The notes: generated by a model from the sequence alone, not told the origin. DNA of 64,000 bases from Curvibacter sp. PD_MW3 (GCA_002633085.1 NSIV01000002.1:417602-481601), one strand, 5' to 3'. Positions 51,896 through 61,796 are shown, numbered from the stretch's first letter. A program made the numbers and translations.

Positions 51896-53080
51896 ATGAA
51901 CCAGCGCGACATCTTCGTCGTCGGCACGGCCCGCACCGCCATCGGCACCTTCGGCGGTGCACTCAAGGATGTGCCCAACACCCAACTCGCCACCACCGCT
52001 GTGCGCGCCGCCATCGAACGCAGTGGCGTAGCACCGGATGCCGTTGGCCATGTGGTGATGGGCAATGTGATTCCCACCGATACCAAGGACGCCTATCTGA
52101 GCCGCGTCGCTGCCATCGATGCCGGCTGCCCGATCGAGACCCCCGCCTTCAACGTCAACCGCCTGTGCGGCTCGGGCCTGCAGGCCATCGTGTCGGCGGC
52201 GCAAGCCATCGCCTTGGGTGATTGCGACATCGCCATCGGCGGCGGCTCCGAATCCATGAGCCGCGGCCCCTACTTCGACACTTCGGCGCGTTATGGCATG
52301 CGCATGGGCGACGCCACACTGGTGGACTACATGCTCGGCATCCTGCATGACCCGTGGGAGAAGATGCACATGGGCGTCACAGCCGAGAACGTGGCTGCGC
52401 GCTACGGCATTTCGCGCGAGCAGCAGGATGCATTGGCCGCCGAAAGCCATCGCCGTGCTGCCGCCGCCATTGCCGAGGGCCGCTTCAAGGAACAGATCGT
52501 GCCGGTGGAAGTCAAGACCCGCAAGGGTGTTGTGCTGTTTGACACCGACGAACACGTGCGGGCCGACACCACGGTCGAGACCCTGGCCAAGATGAAGCCG
52601 GCCTTCAAGAAAGATGGTCTGGTCACGGCCGGCAATGCCTCCGGCATCAACGATGGTGCCGGTGCCGTGGTGCTGGCCGCCGGCAGCCGCGTGCAGGCAC
52701 TCGGCCTCAAGCCGCTGGCGCGTCTGGTCGGCTACGCCCACGCCGGTGTCGACCCGGCCTACATGGGTATCGGCCCGATTCCGGCCACCCGCAAGGTGCT
52801 GGAGCGCACCGGCCTGAAGGTCAGCGACCTCGACGTCATCGAAGCCAACGAGGCCTTCGCGGCCCAGGCCTGCGCCGTCATCAAGGAACTGGGCTTCGAT
52901 CCGGCCAAGGTCAACCCGAACGGCTCCGGCATCTCGCTCGGCCACCCGGTGGGCGCCACCGGCGCCATCATCACCACCAAGGCCATTGCCGAACTGCACC
53001 GCACCGGTGGCCGTTACGCCCTGGTCACGCTGTGCATTGGTGGCGGACAAGGCATTGCGGCCATCTTCGAACGGGTCTGA
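51896..53080 (+). CDS. Acetyl-CoA C-acyltransferase (thiolase), BktB-like
   Basis: The 394-residue thiolase cleaves 3-ketoacyl-CoA with CoA. The nucleophile Cys is in FNVNRLCGSGLQAIVSAAQA at residue 91, the His in SGISLGHPVGATGAIITTKA near residue 350 and the second Cys in VTLCIGGGQGIAAIFERV near residue 380. ATG 51896 is preceded by an AGGAGA box. It ends the operon and is followed by a strong terminator. With the synthetase and crotonase it completes most of a beta-oxidation set; a dehydrogenase is lacking here. Confidence 0.93.
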   Translation: MNQRDIFVVGTARTAIGTFGGALKDVPNTQLATTAVRAAIERSGVAPDAVGHVVMGNVIPTDTKDAYLSRVAAIDAGCPIETPAFNVNRLCGSGLQAIVSAAQAIALGDCDIAIGGGSESMSRGPYFDTSARYGMRMGDATLVDYMLGILHDPWEKMHMGVTAENVAARYGISREQQDALAAESHRRAAAAIAEGRFKEQIVPVEVKTRKGVVLFDTDEHVRADTTVETLAKMKPAFKKDGLVTAGNASGINDGAGAVVLAAGSRVQALGLKPLARLVGYAHAGVDPAYMGIGPIPATRKVLERTGLKVSDLDVIEANEAFAAQACAVIKELGFDPAKVNPNGSGISLGHPVGATGAIITTKAIAELHRTGGRYALVTLCIGGGQGIAAIFERV

Positions 53081-53092
53081 AGGCCCAAATAA

Positions 53093-53125
53093 AAAAGGGG
53101 CTGACCGCGAAGATCAGCCCCTTTT
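53093..53125. terminator. Bidirectional terminator between thiolase and ahpF
   Basis: AAAAGGGGCTGA (53093-53104) and TCAGCCCCTTTT (53114-53125) are exact complements with a nine-base loop and A/T runs on both sides, fitting termination of both convergent genes. Confidence 0.9.
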
Positions 53126-53143
53126 GTCATCCAGCAAGCCCTG

Positions 53144-54721
53144 TCAGGCGGCCACCGTCTGCGGCACCGGGGTGCGGATCAGGTAGTCAAAGGCGCTGAG
53201 CGCCGCCTTGGCACCCTCACCGGTGGCAATGATGATCTGCTTGTAGGGCACTGTGGTCACGTCGCCGGCGGCAAACACGCCCGGCACATTGGTGGCGCCC
53301 TTGGCATCGATCACGATCTCGCCATGCCGGCTCAGCTCCACCGTGCCCTTGAGCCATTCGGTGTTAGGCACCAGGCCGATCTGCACGAACACGCCTTCGA
53401 GTTCGATATGGTGCGACTCACCACTGGCGCGGTCGGTATACGTCAGGCCGCCCAGCTTGCTGCCATCGCCGGTGAGCTCGGTGGTCTGGGCCTGGGTATG
53501 GATGGTGACATTGGGCAGGCTCTTGAGCTTGTCCACCAGCACCGCATCGGCACGCAAGGCGTCACCGAATTCGATCAGGGTCACATGCGCCACGATGCCG
53601 GCCAGGTCGATCGCAGCCTCGACACCCGAGTTGCCGCCACCGATCACCGCCACGCGCTTGCCCTTGAACAAAGGGCCATCGCAGTGCGGGCAGTAGGCCA
53701 CGCCCTTGTTCTTGTACTCGGCCTCGCCAGGCACATTGACATTGCGCCAGCGTGCGCCGGTGGACAGGATGACACTGCGGCTCTTGAGTGAACCGCCGTT
53801 GGCCAGCTGTACTTCGATCAGGCCGCCCGACTCGCTGGCCGGAATGATCTTGTCGGCACGCTGCAAGTTCATGATATCCACGTCATAGGCCTTGACGTGC
53901 TGCTCCAATGCAGCTGCGAACTTCGGGCCGTCGGTCTCGGGCACCGAGATGAAGTTCTCGATCGCCATGGTGTCATTCACCTGGCCGCCGAAACGCTCGG
54001 CCGCCACGCCGGTGCGGATGCCCTTGCGCGCCGCATACACAGCCGCTGCGGCACCGGCCGGTCCACCGCCGACGATCAGCACCTCGTACGGTGCTTTGGC
54101 AGAAAGCTTGGCGGCATCACGCGCCGCAGCACCGGTGTCGAGCTTGGCCACAATCTCTTCCACGCCCATGCGGCCGGAGCCGAACGACTCGCCATTGAGG
54201 TAGATGCTGGGCACGGCCATGATCTGGCGCTGATTGACTTCGTCCTGGAACAGGGCGCCGTCGATGGTAACCACACGCACCTTGGGATTGAGCACCGCCA
54301 TCAGGTTGAGCGCCTGCACCACGTCCGGACAGTTGTGGCAGCTCAAGGACATGTAGACCTCGAAGTTGTACTCGCCGTCGAGGTTGCGGATCTGCTCGAT
54401 CACTTCGGGCTCGACCTTGGGCGGATGGCCGCCGACCCACAGCAGGGCCAGCACCAGCGAGGTGAACTCATGCCCCAGCGGAATGGCGGCGAAGCGCAGG
54501 CCCATGTTGTAGCCCAGGCGGTTCAGGCTGAACGAAGGCTTGCGCGCATCGGTGCCATCGGTGCGCAGGGTGATCTGGTTGGAAAGTGCTGCAATGTCTT
54601 TCAGCAGACCTTCCATTTCACGTGAGCTCTCACTGTCGCCTAGCGACGCCAGGATCTCGAACGGCTGGGTCACCCGCTCGAGGTAAGCCTTGAGTTGTGC
54701 CTTGAGGTTGTCGTCCAACAT
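53144..54721 (-). CDS. ahpF: Alkyl hydroperoxide reductase subunit F
   Basis: AhpF is the flavoprotein that passes electrons from NADH to AhpC. The 525-residue protein has an N-terminal double thioredoxin fold with the CxxC of [20 protein letters not shown] near residue 130, an FAD site [20 protein letters not shown] near residue 220, and the redox CxxC of [20 protein letters not shown] near residue 350. The end [20 protein letters not shown] is typical. It follows ahpC on the same strand after 114 bases. Confidence 0.97.
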   Translation of the reverse strand: MLDDNLKAQLKAYLERVTQPFEILASLGDSESSREMEGLLKDIAALSNQITLRTDGTDARKPSFSLNRLGYNMGLRFAAIPLGHEFTSLVLALLWVGGHPPKVEPEVIEQIRNLDGEYNFEVYMSLSCHNCPDVVQALNLMAVLNPKVRVVTIDGALFQDEVNQRQIMAVPSIYLNGESFGSGRMGVEEIVAKLDTGAAARDAAKLSAKAPYEVLIVGGGPAGAAAAVYAARKGIRTGVAAERFGGQVNDTMAIENFISVPETDGPKFAAALEQHVKAYDVDIMNLQRADKIIPASESGGLIEVQLANGGSLKSRSVILSTGARWRNVNVPGEAEYKNKGVAYCPHCDGPLFKGKRVAVIGGGNSGVEAAIDLAGIVAHVTLIEFGDALRADAVLVDKLKSLPNVTIHTQAQTTELTGDGSKLGGLTYTDRASGESHHIELEGVFVQIGLVPNTEWLKGTVELSRHGEIVIDAKGATNVPGVFAAGDVTTVPYKQIIIATGEGAKAALSAFDYLIRTPVPQTVAA

Positions 54722-54835
54722 GATGTCTGTCCTTGATACTTAAGCAACACTGAGAGCTGGCCGCCCGGTGTGCCGGGCAGCCTTGCGCAGAAGCCGACAG
54801 GCGTTGTGCGCCTGCGGGCTTTTCAAAAAGCAGAT

Positions 54836-55399
54836 TTAGATCTTGCCGACCAGGTCCAGCGAGGGGGTCAGGGTCTTGGCGCCTTCGTTCCACTTGGCCG
54901 GGCAAACTTGGCCGGGGTTGTTGGCCACGTATTGGGCCGCCTTCAACTTGCGCACGGTTTCCTTGACGTCGCGCGCGATGGCGTTGTCATGGACTTCCAT
55001 GGTCTTGATGGTGCCTTCGGGGTTGATGATGAAGGTGCCGCGCAGTGCCAGGCCTTCTTCCGGGATGTGCACGCCGAAAGCGTTGGTCAGCTGGTGCGTC
55101 GGGTCGCCAACCAGGGGGAACTTGGCCTTGCCGACGGCGGGCGAGGTCTCGTGCCACACTTTGTGCGAGAAGTGGGTGTCGGTGGTCACGATGTAGACCT
55201 CGGCACCGGCCTTCTGGAACTCGGCGTAGTTGTCGGCAGCGTCTTCAATCTCGGTCGGGCAGTTGAAGGTGAAGGCAGCCGGCATGAAGATCAGCACGGA
55301 CCACTTGCCCTTCAGGCTGGCGTCGGTCACTTCGATGAACTTGCCATTGTGGAAAGCGTTGGCTTTGAAGGGCTGAACCTGGGTGTTGATCAGAGACAT
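54836..55399 (-). CDS. ahpC: Alkyl hydroperoxide reductase subunit C (peroxiredoxin)
   Basis: The 187-residue 2-Cys peroxiredoxin reduces peroxides in the cytoplasm. The peroxidatic Cys47 lies in AAFTFNCPTEIEDAADNYAE and the resolving Cys166 in NNPGQVCPAKWNEGAKTLTP. The T-F-N-C variant replaces the more common T-F-V-C; in AhpC of E. coli this site is also TFVCPTEL. The OxyR-like site at 55467-55481 lies 67 bases upstream of the start, supporting peroxide induction. Confidence 0.97.
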   Translation of the reverse strand: MSLINTQVQPFKANAFHNGKFIEVTDASLKGKWSVLIFMPAAFTFNCPTEIEDAADNYAEFQKAGAEVYIVTTDTHFSHKVWHETSPAVGKAKFPLVGDPTHQLTNAFGVHIPEEGLALRGTFIINPEGTIKTMEVHDNAIARDVKETVRKLKAAQYVANNPGQVCPAKWNEGAKTLTPSLDLVGKI

Positions 55400-55466
55400 G
55401 AATTAACTCCGTTAGATGGATAAGACTTGGTTATTGAGCCACCGGTTTTTGAACCGATGAAGAATT

Positions 55467-55481
55467 ATAGCTCAAGACTAT
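55467..55481. promoter_or_regulatory. OxyR-like half operator upstream of ahpC
   Basis: ATAGCTCAAGACTAT has the ATAG-N7-CTAT pattern of one OxyR half site, with one difference from the extended consensus. It sits in an unusually A+T-rich stretch of the ahpC upstream region (55450-55530), where further CTAT and GATAG elements occur at irregular spacing. Confidence 0.55.
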
Positions 55482-55583
55482 TGATAATCTTTTTATGTTT
55501 TATCTATTCTATCGATAGGAAACATATATGGCGCCGCACCAACGAGTGCCATATTTGTCGGATACGGGAAAACAGGTGGGCGC

Positions 55584-56939
55584 TTAGAGGCCCGCGCTTT
55601 TCAACAGCAGGCCCAGCAAGGCGCACGCCGCAATGACGTGCATCACATTGCGCTGAAAACGCAGCAAGGCCACGGCGGCGGCCAAGGCGATCAGGGCTGA
55701 CACCCAGTCGAATGCCCCGGCATATCCCTGCGGCCACAGCACGTGGTAGCCGAAGAACAGCGCAAGGTTGAGCACCACCCCCACCACCGCCGCGGTGATG
55801 GCGGTCAATGGCGCGGTGAACTTGAGGTCGTTGTGGGTGGATTCGACCAGCGGCCCGCCCGCCAGAATGAAAAGGAAAGAAGGTAGGAAGGTGAACCAGG
55901 TCACCAGCGTCGCCGCCAGTGCCCCGGCGAGGAACCGGCTGTCCGGCCCCAGCAAGGCCTGGCCATAACCGCCCACAAAGCCGACAAAAGCCACCACCAT
56001 GATCAGCGGTCCGGGCGTGGTCTCGCCCAGCGCGAGACCATCGATCATCTGCTCGGGCGTCAGCCAGCCATAGTGACCCACAGCCCCTTGGTAAACGTAC
56101 GGCAGCACCGCATAAGCACCACCGAAGGTCAGCAGCGCCGCCTTGGTGAAGAACCAGCCCATCTGGGTATAGGCATGACCCCAGCCCCCGATCAGGCTCA
56201 GCACCGCCATGGGCACGGACCACAACAATGCACCCACCAGCAGAATTCGCAGCAAGTGCGGCCAGCGAAAGCGCGCATGGGCCGGTGTTGGCGTCTCGTC
56301 ATCGATCAGAGCTGGGCCATAAGACTTCACCTTTGGCCCGTGTCCGCCAAGGCGAAAGCGGCCCGGCGCGATGCGACCACCCATATAACCGACCAGTGCC
56401 GCCGCCGCCACGATGGCCGGAAACGGCACATTGAGCGCGAAGATGGCAACAAAGGAGGCCGCCGCAATGGCCCACAACACGCTGTTCTTCAGGGCGCGTG
56501 AACCAATGCGCCAAGCCGCCTGCAGCACGATGGCCGTCACGGCCGGTTTGATGCCGTAGAACAAGCCGGACATCAACGGCGTCTGGCCAAAGGCGATGTA
56601 GAGCCAGGACAGCGCAATCAGGATGAACAGCGAAGGCAGGACGAACAGCACGCCTGCCACGATGCCGCCCCAAGTGCGGTGCATCAGCCAGCCGATGTAG
56701 GTGGCGAGCTGCTGCGCTTCCGGCCCAGGCAGCAGCATGCAGTAGTTGAGCGCGTGCAGGAAGCGTCGCTCGGAAATCCAGTGCCGGCGTTCAACCAGTT
56801 CCTGGTGCATGACCGCAATCTGCCCGGCCGGCCCGCCGAAACTGATGAAGCCGAGCTTGAGCCAGAAATAGAACGCTTCGCGAAAGCTCACGGCAGCGGG
56901 AATGGAAGGCTCGGGCGATGGTGAAGTAGGAAGGGTCAT
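55584..56939 (-). CDS. chrA: Chromate transporter ChrA, two-domain form
   Basis: The 451-residue membrane protein has the duplicated CHR domain. The first has FGGPAGQIAVMHQELVERRH near residue 36 and LNYCMLLPGPEAQQLATYIG near residue 66; the second has FGGAYAVLPYVYQGAVGHYG near residue 273 and GLALGETTPGPLIMVVAFVG near residue 303. About ten membrane segments are visible. ChrA exports chromate and gives resistance. No chrB regulator is adjacent; ahpC lies downstream on the same strand, so oxidative stress from chromate and the peroxide response may be linked. Confidence 0.93.
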   Translation of the reverse strand: MTLPTSPSPEPSIPAAVSFREAFYFWLKLGFISFGGPAGQIAVMHQELVERRHWISERRFLHALNYCMLLPGPEAQQLATYIGWLMHRTWGGIVAGVLFVLPSLFILIALSWLYIAFGQTPLMSGLFYGIKPAVTAIVLQAAWRIGSRALKNSVLWAIAAASFVAIFALNVPFPAIVAAAALVGYMGGRIAPGRFRLGGHGPKVKSYGPALIDDETPTPAHARFRWPHLLRILLVGALLWSVPMAVLSLIGGWGHAYTQMGWFFTKAALLTFGGAYAVLPYVYQGAVGHYGWLTPEQMIDGLALGETTPGPLIMVVAFVGFVGGYGQALLGPDSRFLAGALAATLVTWFTFLPSFLFILAGGPLVESTHNDLKFTAPLTAITAAVVGVVLNLALFFGYHVLWPQGYAGAFDWVSALIALAAAVALLRFQRNVMHVIAACALLGLLLKSAGL

Positions 56940-57016
56940 CTTGGTCTTGATGTCTTGACCTCATCATAGCCAGCCTCATGATGGCGACCCGGCAAATCGG
57001 GGGACAATCCTGCCCT

Positions 57017-57787
57017 ATGTTCATCGCCGCCCAACTGCTCGCTTTTGTGACCCAGCCACTGGCCTGGGTCGTCCTGTTGCTGTTGCTGGGCCTGCTGACC
57101 CAGCGCCCCTGGCGCCGTTGCAGCGTGGGGCTGATCTGGTTGGCCCTGGCCACACTGTTACTGCAGGGCTGGGAACCGTTACCTAATGCGCTACTTCGTC
57201 GGCTTGAAGCCCGCTACCCGGCAGCTACCAATCCGCAAGATATGCAACGTTACGCTGGCATGGTGGTATTGGGCGGCGCGCTCGAACCTTCCTACGTCTG
57301 GCAAGGTCATGGTCAACCTGCACTCAATGAGGCCGCCGAGCGCATGACGGCCGCGTTGCCTTTGTTGCAGCGCCACCCACACCTGCAACTGCTGTTCACC
57401 GGCGGCTCGGGCGAACTGCTCGAACAAGGCTGGACTGAAGCAGAACGTGCACGCATCTTCTACGCCGACATGGGCGTTGCGCCACAAAATCTTCTGTTCG
57501 AATCGGCTTCGCGTACTACGTACAAAAACGCTGTGCTGAGCGCCCAACTGCCCGAGGTCGACAAGACCCGTCCCTGGTTGCTGATCACCTCCGCCTGGCA
57601 CATGCCGCGCGCCATGGCGGCTTTCGAAAAAGCCGGCTGGAACGTCACGCCCTATCCGGTGGATTTCCGCGCCGGCAATGAAACGCCCTGGACCCGTTAC
57701 TCGCTCGCCAGAGGTGCCAACAAATGGCATCTGGCATTGCATGAATACCTGGGTCTGCTGGCCTATCGCCTGAGTGGCAAGTCGTAA
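57017..57787 (+). CDS. YdcF family membrane protein (DUF218)
   Basis: The 256-residue protein has two N-terminal membrane segments (residues 1-50) and a DUF218 domain of the ElyC/SanA/YdcF type: GMVVLGGALEPSYVWQGHGQ near residue 77, LLFTGGSGELLEQGWTEAER near residue 130, and WLLITSAWHMPRAMAAFEKA near residue 185. Relatives act in envelope carrier-lipid or peptidoglycan metabolism. ATG 57017 gives the family-like start MFIAAQLLAFVTQPLAWVVL. It is divergent from chrA, with 77 bases between the start codons. Confidence 0.85.
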   Translation: MFIAAQLLAFVTQPLAWVVLLLLLGLLTQRPWRRCSVGLIWLALATLLLQGWEPLPNALLRRLEARYPAATNPQDMQRYAGMVVLGGALEPSYVWQGHGQPALNEAAERMTAALPLLQRHPHLQLLFTGGSGELLEQGWTEAERARIFYADMGVAPQNLLFESASRTTYKNAVLSAQLPEVDKTRPWLLITSAWHMPRAMAAFEKAGWNVTPYPVDFRAGNETPWTRYSLARGANKWHLALHEYLGLLAYRLSGKS

Positions 57788-58012
57788 GCGCAAGTCCTGC
57801 TGACGGCATCACGCACATGCCTGCGCAGCGGAGTGGGAACGCGTATTTCTGATACGAATTGATACAAGCGCTCCCACTATACTTCGGCGCATGCATTCGT
57901 CTCCGACCCGGCGCGCATGGTACGCAAGTCCCTTTCATGCTGAGGCAGCCATGACTGCCACCAGCCCATCACATTTTGTCTTACCGCCTACTTCTGGCTT
58001 GAGTCTGCTCAC

Positions 58013-59617
58013 ATGTCTTGTTCGCCAGAAGAGCTGAAAAAGCGCAGTGATGCCGTGGCATCCAAATGGCAGTCCTTTCAGGACTTGCCCGCAACGGATC
58101 ACCTGCTTGAGTTCGCTGTTTCGGTCTCGAGTTTCACCGAATTCCTGCTCGGCAAGGGACTGTCGGGCCTGCACCAGATTTCACGCAATCTGGAACAACA
58201 GGCGATGTCCCTGTTTGATGTGGAGACCAGCGGAGCCGTTCCCCAAGCCACCCTGGATGACATGAATCAGCGCGTACGGGAACTGGGCATGCGGGTGGCG
58301 GATTTCATCGACAGCAACAGCCGTCCGATCGTGGAACGCCGCGCGCACCCAGACAGCTCTGCAGCCATGGACATCACGCCACGCCATCGCGTCTGGCTGG
58401 TTGGCAACCATGCCGCACCATGGCAGGAGCTGGTGCTGCAACTGGGCTACTTCAGCATCGACGCCGAGTTTCACAAGACGCAGGAATTGCCCAGCCACGC
58501 CGACGAACCGGCGATTGTCTTGCTGGATGCGGAGGATTTGACCACCCAGCAACTCAGTGCCGAGATTCAGCTGCTGCGCGCACGTTTTTCCGCCAGCACC
58601 CTGCTGGTTGCCCGACTGCCTGTCGACTTCGACAGCCTCAAGTCCGCGCTGGCGGCGGGCTGCGATTTTTGTTTCACCCACACGAGCGCCCAATCAGGCA
58701 TTCTGGCCAAGATCATCGAACTGTGTGGCAACCAGGAAGAAGCGCCTTATCGCGCCCTGGTGGTGGAAGACTCGCCCACGGCGAGCAAATCCATTCAGCG
58801 CACCCTGGCCATGTGCGGCATTGAAACCCACGCCATCTCCAAACCCCATGAGGTGCTGGAGTGCCTGACACGCTTCCAGCCCGATTTGATCCTGATGGAC
58901 ATGTTCATGCCGGGGTGTACCGGCGTCGAGGCGGCCCGGGTGATTCGCCAGCACCCCGAATTCCTCTCCACCCCGATCGTCTATTTGTCCGGCGACACCG
59001 ATGTCCCCATGCAGATCGAAGCGTTGCGCCTCGGGGGCGATCACTTCCTCACCAAACCGTTCAACCCGGTGGTGCTCAACGCCATCGTCCAGAGCAAGAT
59101 CGAACGCTATCGCGCCCTGCGGCGTGCCATGCAGCACGACAGCCTGACCGGCCTGCTCAACCACATCGCGTCCAAGGAAAAACTGGCCGCCGCCATCCAG
59201 CAGGCCGTGGCCGATCAGCAGCCGCTGTCGGTTGCGATGATCGACATCGATCACTTCAAGAAAATCAACGACAGTTACGGCCACCAGGTCGGCGACCAAG
59301 TGATCCGCAGTGTGGCCTGGTTCCTCAAGCAGCGCCTGCGCAAGACCGACCTGATCGGCCGCTACGGCGGCGAAGAGTTCCTGCTGCTGCTGCCCGCGAC
59401 CGATGCCGATCTGGCCACCGAGATTCTCGACCGGATCCGGCGCGACTTCAGCCTGATCAAGCACCCGTTCAATGAAACCTGGTTCAGTGCCACTTTTTCC
59501 GCCGGGCTTGCGCAGTTGCAAGACCAGGCCAGCGCCGAAACGCTGATCAAGCAGGCCGACGAAGCCCTCTATGGCGCCAAGCGCGCAGGGCGCAACCGCA
59601 TCGTCAGGTGGGAGTGA
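58013..59617 (+). CDS. Response regulator with GGDEF domain
   Basis: The 534-residue cytoplasmic protein has a helical N-terminus (residues 15-110), a receiver-like domain of doubtful activity (residues 125-245), a full receiver (about 250-370: ALVVEDSPTASKSIQRTLAM, LILMDMFMPGCTGVEAARVI with the phospho-Asp, VYLSGD, LTKPFNP) and a GGDEF domain whose active site reads RYGGEEFLLLLPATDAD. GGEEF is a functional variant. The domain order resembles PleD (receiver, receiver, GGDEF). No histidine kinase gene is adjacent. It makes cyclic di-GMP on phosphorylation by an unknown kinase. Confidence 0.92.
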   Translation: MSCSPEELKKRSDAVASKWQSFQDLPATDHLLEFAVSVSSFTEFLLGKGLSGLHQISRNLEQQAMSLFDVETSGAVPQATLDDMNQRVRELGMRVADFIDSNSRPIVERRAHPDSSAAMDITPRHRVWLVGNHAAPWQELVLQLGYFSIDAEFHKTQELPSHADEPAIVLLDAEDLTTQQLSAEIQLLRARFSASTLLVARLPVDFDSLKSALAAGCDFCFTHTSAQSGILAKIIELCGNQEEAPYRALVVEDSPTASKSIQRTLAMCGIETHAISKPHEVLECLTRFQPDLILMDMFMPGCTGVEAARVIRQHPEFLSTPIVYLSGDTDVPMQIEALRLGGDHFLTKPFNPVVLNAIVQSKIERYRALRRAMQHDSLTGLLNHIASKEKLAAAIQQAVADQQPLSVAMIDIDHFKKINDSYGHQVGDQVIRSVAWFLKQRLRKTDLIGRYGGEEFLLLLPATDADLATEILDRIRRDFSLIKHPFNETWFSATFSAGLAQLQDQASAETLIKQADEALYGAKRAGRNRIVRWE

Positions 59618-60920
59618 GCTGCGGCTCCGTCACGGCCAACGGCATCGCCAGCACCTTGTCGATGCGCCGGCCGTCCATGTCCACCACCTCGAACAGCCAG
59701 TCGGCGCACTCGATGCGCTCCCCGGTGTTCGGCAGATGACCGCTGACAGCCAATAGCAGGCCAGCCACCGTGTTGTAGCGGCCGCGGCCCTCGTCGGGCA
59801 GGTCACGAATGCTGAGCCGGCTCTTGAGCTCATCGACCGGCATCAGACCGTCGAGCAGCCAGGAACCATCCTCGCGCGGCGTGGCCCAGGCATCGATCTG
59901 CGCCACCGGCTGCAATTCGCCGGTGATCGCCTCCAGCAGGTCGCCCGGCGTCACCAGCCCCTGCACCACACCATATTCATCGACCACGAACACCATGCGC
60001 CCAGAGCGCGAGCGGAACTGCTCCAGCAACTCCATGCCCGACAACGTCTCCGGCACGAAGACCGCCGGTTGCACATGGGCTTCGATCAGCCCCTCTTGCC
60101 CGACACCCAGCGCCAGCAGCTTGCCCACACTGATCAGCCCCACCACGTCATCGAGCGAGCCACGGCACACCGGGTACCAGGAATGCGCACTGCGCTCACC
60201 CGCTTGTCCGACCAGCTGCAGGCATTGCGCCACACTGTGGCTGGCTTCCAGCCAGGCCACATCGCTGCGCGGCACCATGAGCGAGGTCAGCGGCCGGTCA
60301 TCGAGCCGGAACACGTTCTGCACCATCTGGTGCTCATGCTGCTCGATCACGCCGGCGTCCACCCCCTCTTCCAGGCTATGGCGGATCTCTTCTTCCGTCA
60401 TGCTGCGCGTCACATCGGTCGGGATGCGCAGCAGCTTGAGAACGCCTTGGGTCGTGGCCGCCAGCAGCTTCACAAACGGTTTGGCCACCACCGCCAGCCA
60501 GTGCATCGGGCGTGACGTCCAGCACGCCACCACCTCGGGATAGAGCTGGCCGATGCGCTTGGGCACCAGCTCACCGAAGATGATGGTGACAAAGGTGATC
60601 GCCGTCACCACCAGCGCTGTGGCAGAAATCGATGCAGCCTGCTCCGTCACACCCAGCCCCTGCAGCCAGCCGGCCAGGTTGTCGCTGAAAGCCGCTTCGC
60701 CGACGATACCGTTGAGCACGCCGATCGACGTGATGCCGACCTGCACTGTGGAGAGGAACTGGTTCGGGTTGTCGAGCAGCACCAACGCGGTCTGCGCACC
60801 GCCGTCGCCCGCCTCGGCCATGGCAATGAGACGCGCCTTGCGGCTGGCCGCCAGGGCCAGTTCCGACATGGCGAACACGCCGTTGAGCAGGGTCAACAGC
60901 GCGATCAGAAAGACTTCCAT
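59604..60920 (-). CDS. CNNM/CBS domain protein (hemolysin C family)
   Basis: The 438-residue protein has the DUF21/CNNM membrane domain with four segments (MEVFLIALLTLLNGVFAMSE, AITFVTIIFGELVPKRIGQL), two CBS domains (residues 205-335) and a C-terminal CorC/HlyC transporter-associated domain (GRYNTVAGLLLAVSGHLPNT, ADWLFEVVDMDGRRIDKVLA). These proteins act in magnesium or other divalent cation efflux; hemolysin is a historical name. ATG 60920 matches the family start; the frame is open 83 codons further but overlaps apaH. Its 3' end overlaps the GGDEF gene by 14 bases. Confidence 0.9.
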   Translation of the reverse strand: MEVFLIALLTLLNGVFAMSELALAASRKARLIAMAEAGDGGAQTALVLLDNPNQFLSTVQVGITSIGVLNGIVGEAAFSDNLAGWLQGLGVTEQAASISATALVVTAITFVTIIFGELVPKRIGQLYPEVVACWTSRPMHWLAVVAKPFVKLLAATTQGVLKLLRIPTDVTRSMTEEEIRHSLEEGVDAGVIEQHEHQMVQNVFRLDDRPLTSLMVPRSDVAWLEASHSVAQCLQLVGQAGERSAHSWYPVCRGSLDDVVGLISVGKLLALGVGQEGLIEAHVQPAVFVPETLSGMELLEQFRSRSGRMVFVVDEYGVVQGLVTPGDLLEAITGELQPVAQIDAWATPREDGSWLLDGLMPVDELKSRLSIRDLPDEGRGRYNTVAGLLLAVSGHLPNTGERIECADWLFEVVDMDGRRIDKVLAMPLAVTEPQLTPT

Positions 60921-60944
60921 GAAACCCGAGCGAGAATAAACACC

Positions 60945-61796
60945 ATGGCACTTTACCTGATTGGTGACGTGCAGGGCTGCGACAGCGCCCTGCAACGTCT
61001 GCTCGACACCATTTCCTTCTCGCCCAGCCGCGACACGCTTTACCTGCTGGGCGACCTGGTCAACCGCGGGCCGGACTCGGCGGCCGTGCTGCGCCGGCTC
61101 ATGGGTTATGGCGACGCCGCGCGCTGCCTGCTGGGCAACCACGACCTGCACCTGCTGGCCATCGCGCACGGCGTGCGCCGGCCCAGCCGCAGCGACACGC
61201 TGGACGACGTCCTGCAGGCGCCGGACCGCCCCGCCCTGCTGGACTGGCTGTGCCGGCAGCGCCTGGCGCTACTGGAGCACTGCCACGATGAAGAGGTTTT
61301 AATGATTCATGCCGGCGTTCTGCCTGCTTGGACAGCTACAAAAACAATAGCATTGGCCAGCGAGGTGGAAGCCGTGCTGCAAAGTTCCGACCTGCCGGAT
61401 TTTCTGCATCAGATGTACGGCAACGAGCCGACCGACTGGGACGATGCGCTCACCGGCAGTGCGCGGCTGCGCGTGATCGTCAATGCGCTGACACGGCTGC
61501 GCTTGTGCACGCCGCAAGGCAGCATGGAATTCAAGACCACGGCCAGCGCCAGTGAGGCACCAGCGGGCTACCTGCCGTGGTTCGAGGTACCGGAACGGCA
61601 GACCGCCGATGTGACGGTGGCCTTCGGCCACTGGTCCACCCTGGGCTGGCTGAACCGACCCGATGTGCTGGCGCTGGACACCGGCTGTGTCTGGGGCGGC
61701 TGCTTGAGTGCTGTGCGCCTGGGCATGGCCCGGGCGCATGAACTGATTCAGGTGAAGTGCGTCGCCGCGCAGACGCCAGGCGGGCGCGGCGATTGA
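60945..61796 (+). CDS. apaH: Diadenosine tetraphosphatase (symmetrical)
   Basis: ApaH hydrolyses Ap4A to two ADP and also removes Np4 caps from RNA. The 283-residue protein shows the phosphoesterase motifs YLIGDVQGCDSALQRLLDTI near residue 5 (GD), LYLLGDLVNRGPDSAAVLRR near residue 35, CLLGNHDLHLLAIAHGVRRP near residue 65 (GNHD), MIHAGVLPAW near residue 120 and TVAFGHWSTLGWL near residue 225. The start is 24 bases from the divergent CNNM gene. The segment AWTATKTIALAS coincides with a 17-base DNA motif described separately. Confidence 0.95.
   Translation: MALYLIGDVQGCDSALQRLLDTISFSPSRDTLYLLGDLVNRGPDSAAVLRRLMGYGDAARCLLGNHDLHLLAIAHGVRRPSRSDTLDDVLQAPDRPALLDWLCRQRLALLEHCHDEEVLMIHAGVLPAWTATKTIALASEVEAVLQSSDLPDFLHQMYGNEPTDWDDALTGSARLRVIVNALTRLRLCTPQGSMEFKTTASASEAPAGYLPWFEVPERQTADVTVAFGHWSTLGWLNRPDVLALDTGCVWGGCLSAVRLGMARAHELIQVKCVAAQTPGGRGD
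61335..61351. repeat. 17-base dispersed motif inside apaH
   Basis: GCTACAAAAACAATAGC fits the pattern GCTAC-N-AAAA-N3-TAGC also found at 35021-35037 on the opposite strand. It lies in a local A+T-rich pocket of a high-GC gene, still in frame. Confidence 0.4.

Noticed and set aside
60921..61169. N-terminal extension of the CNNM gene over apaH
   Set aside because: The extra 83 residues are antisense to apaH; the ATG at 60920 starts the first membrane segment as in the family.
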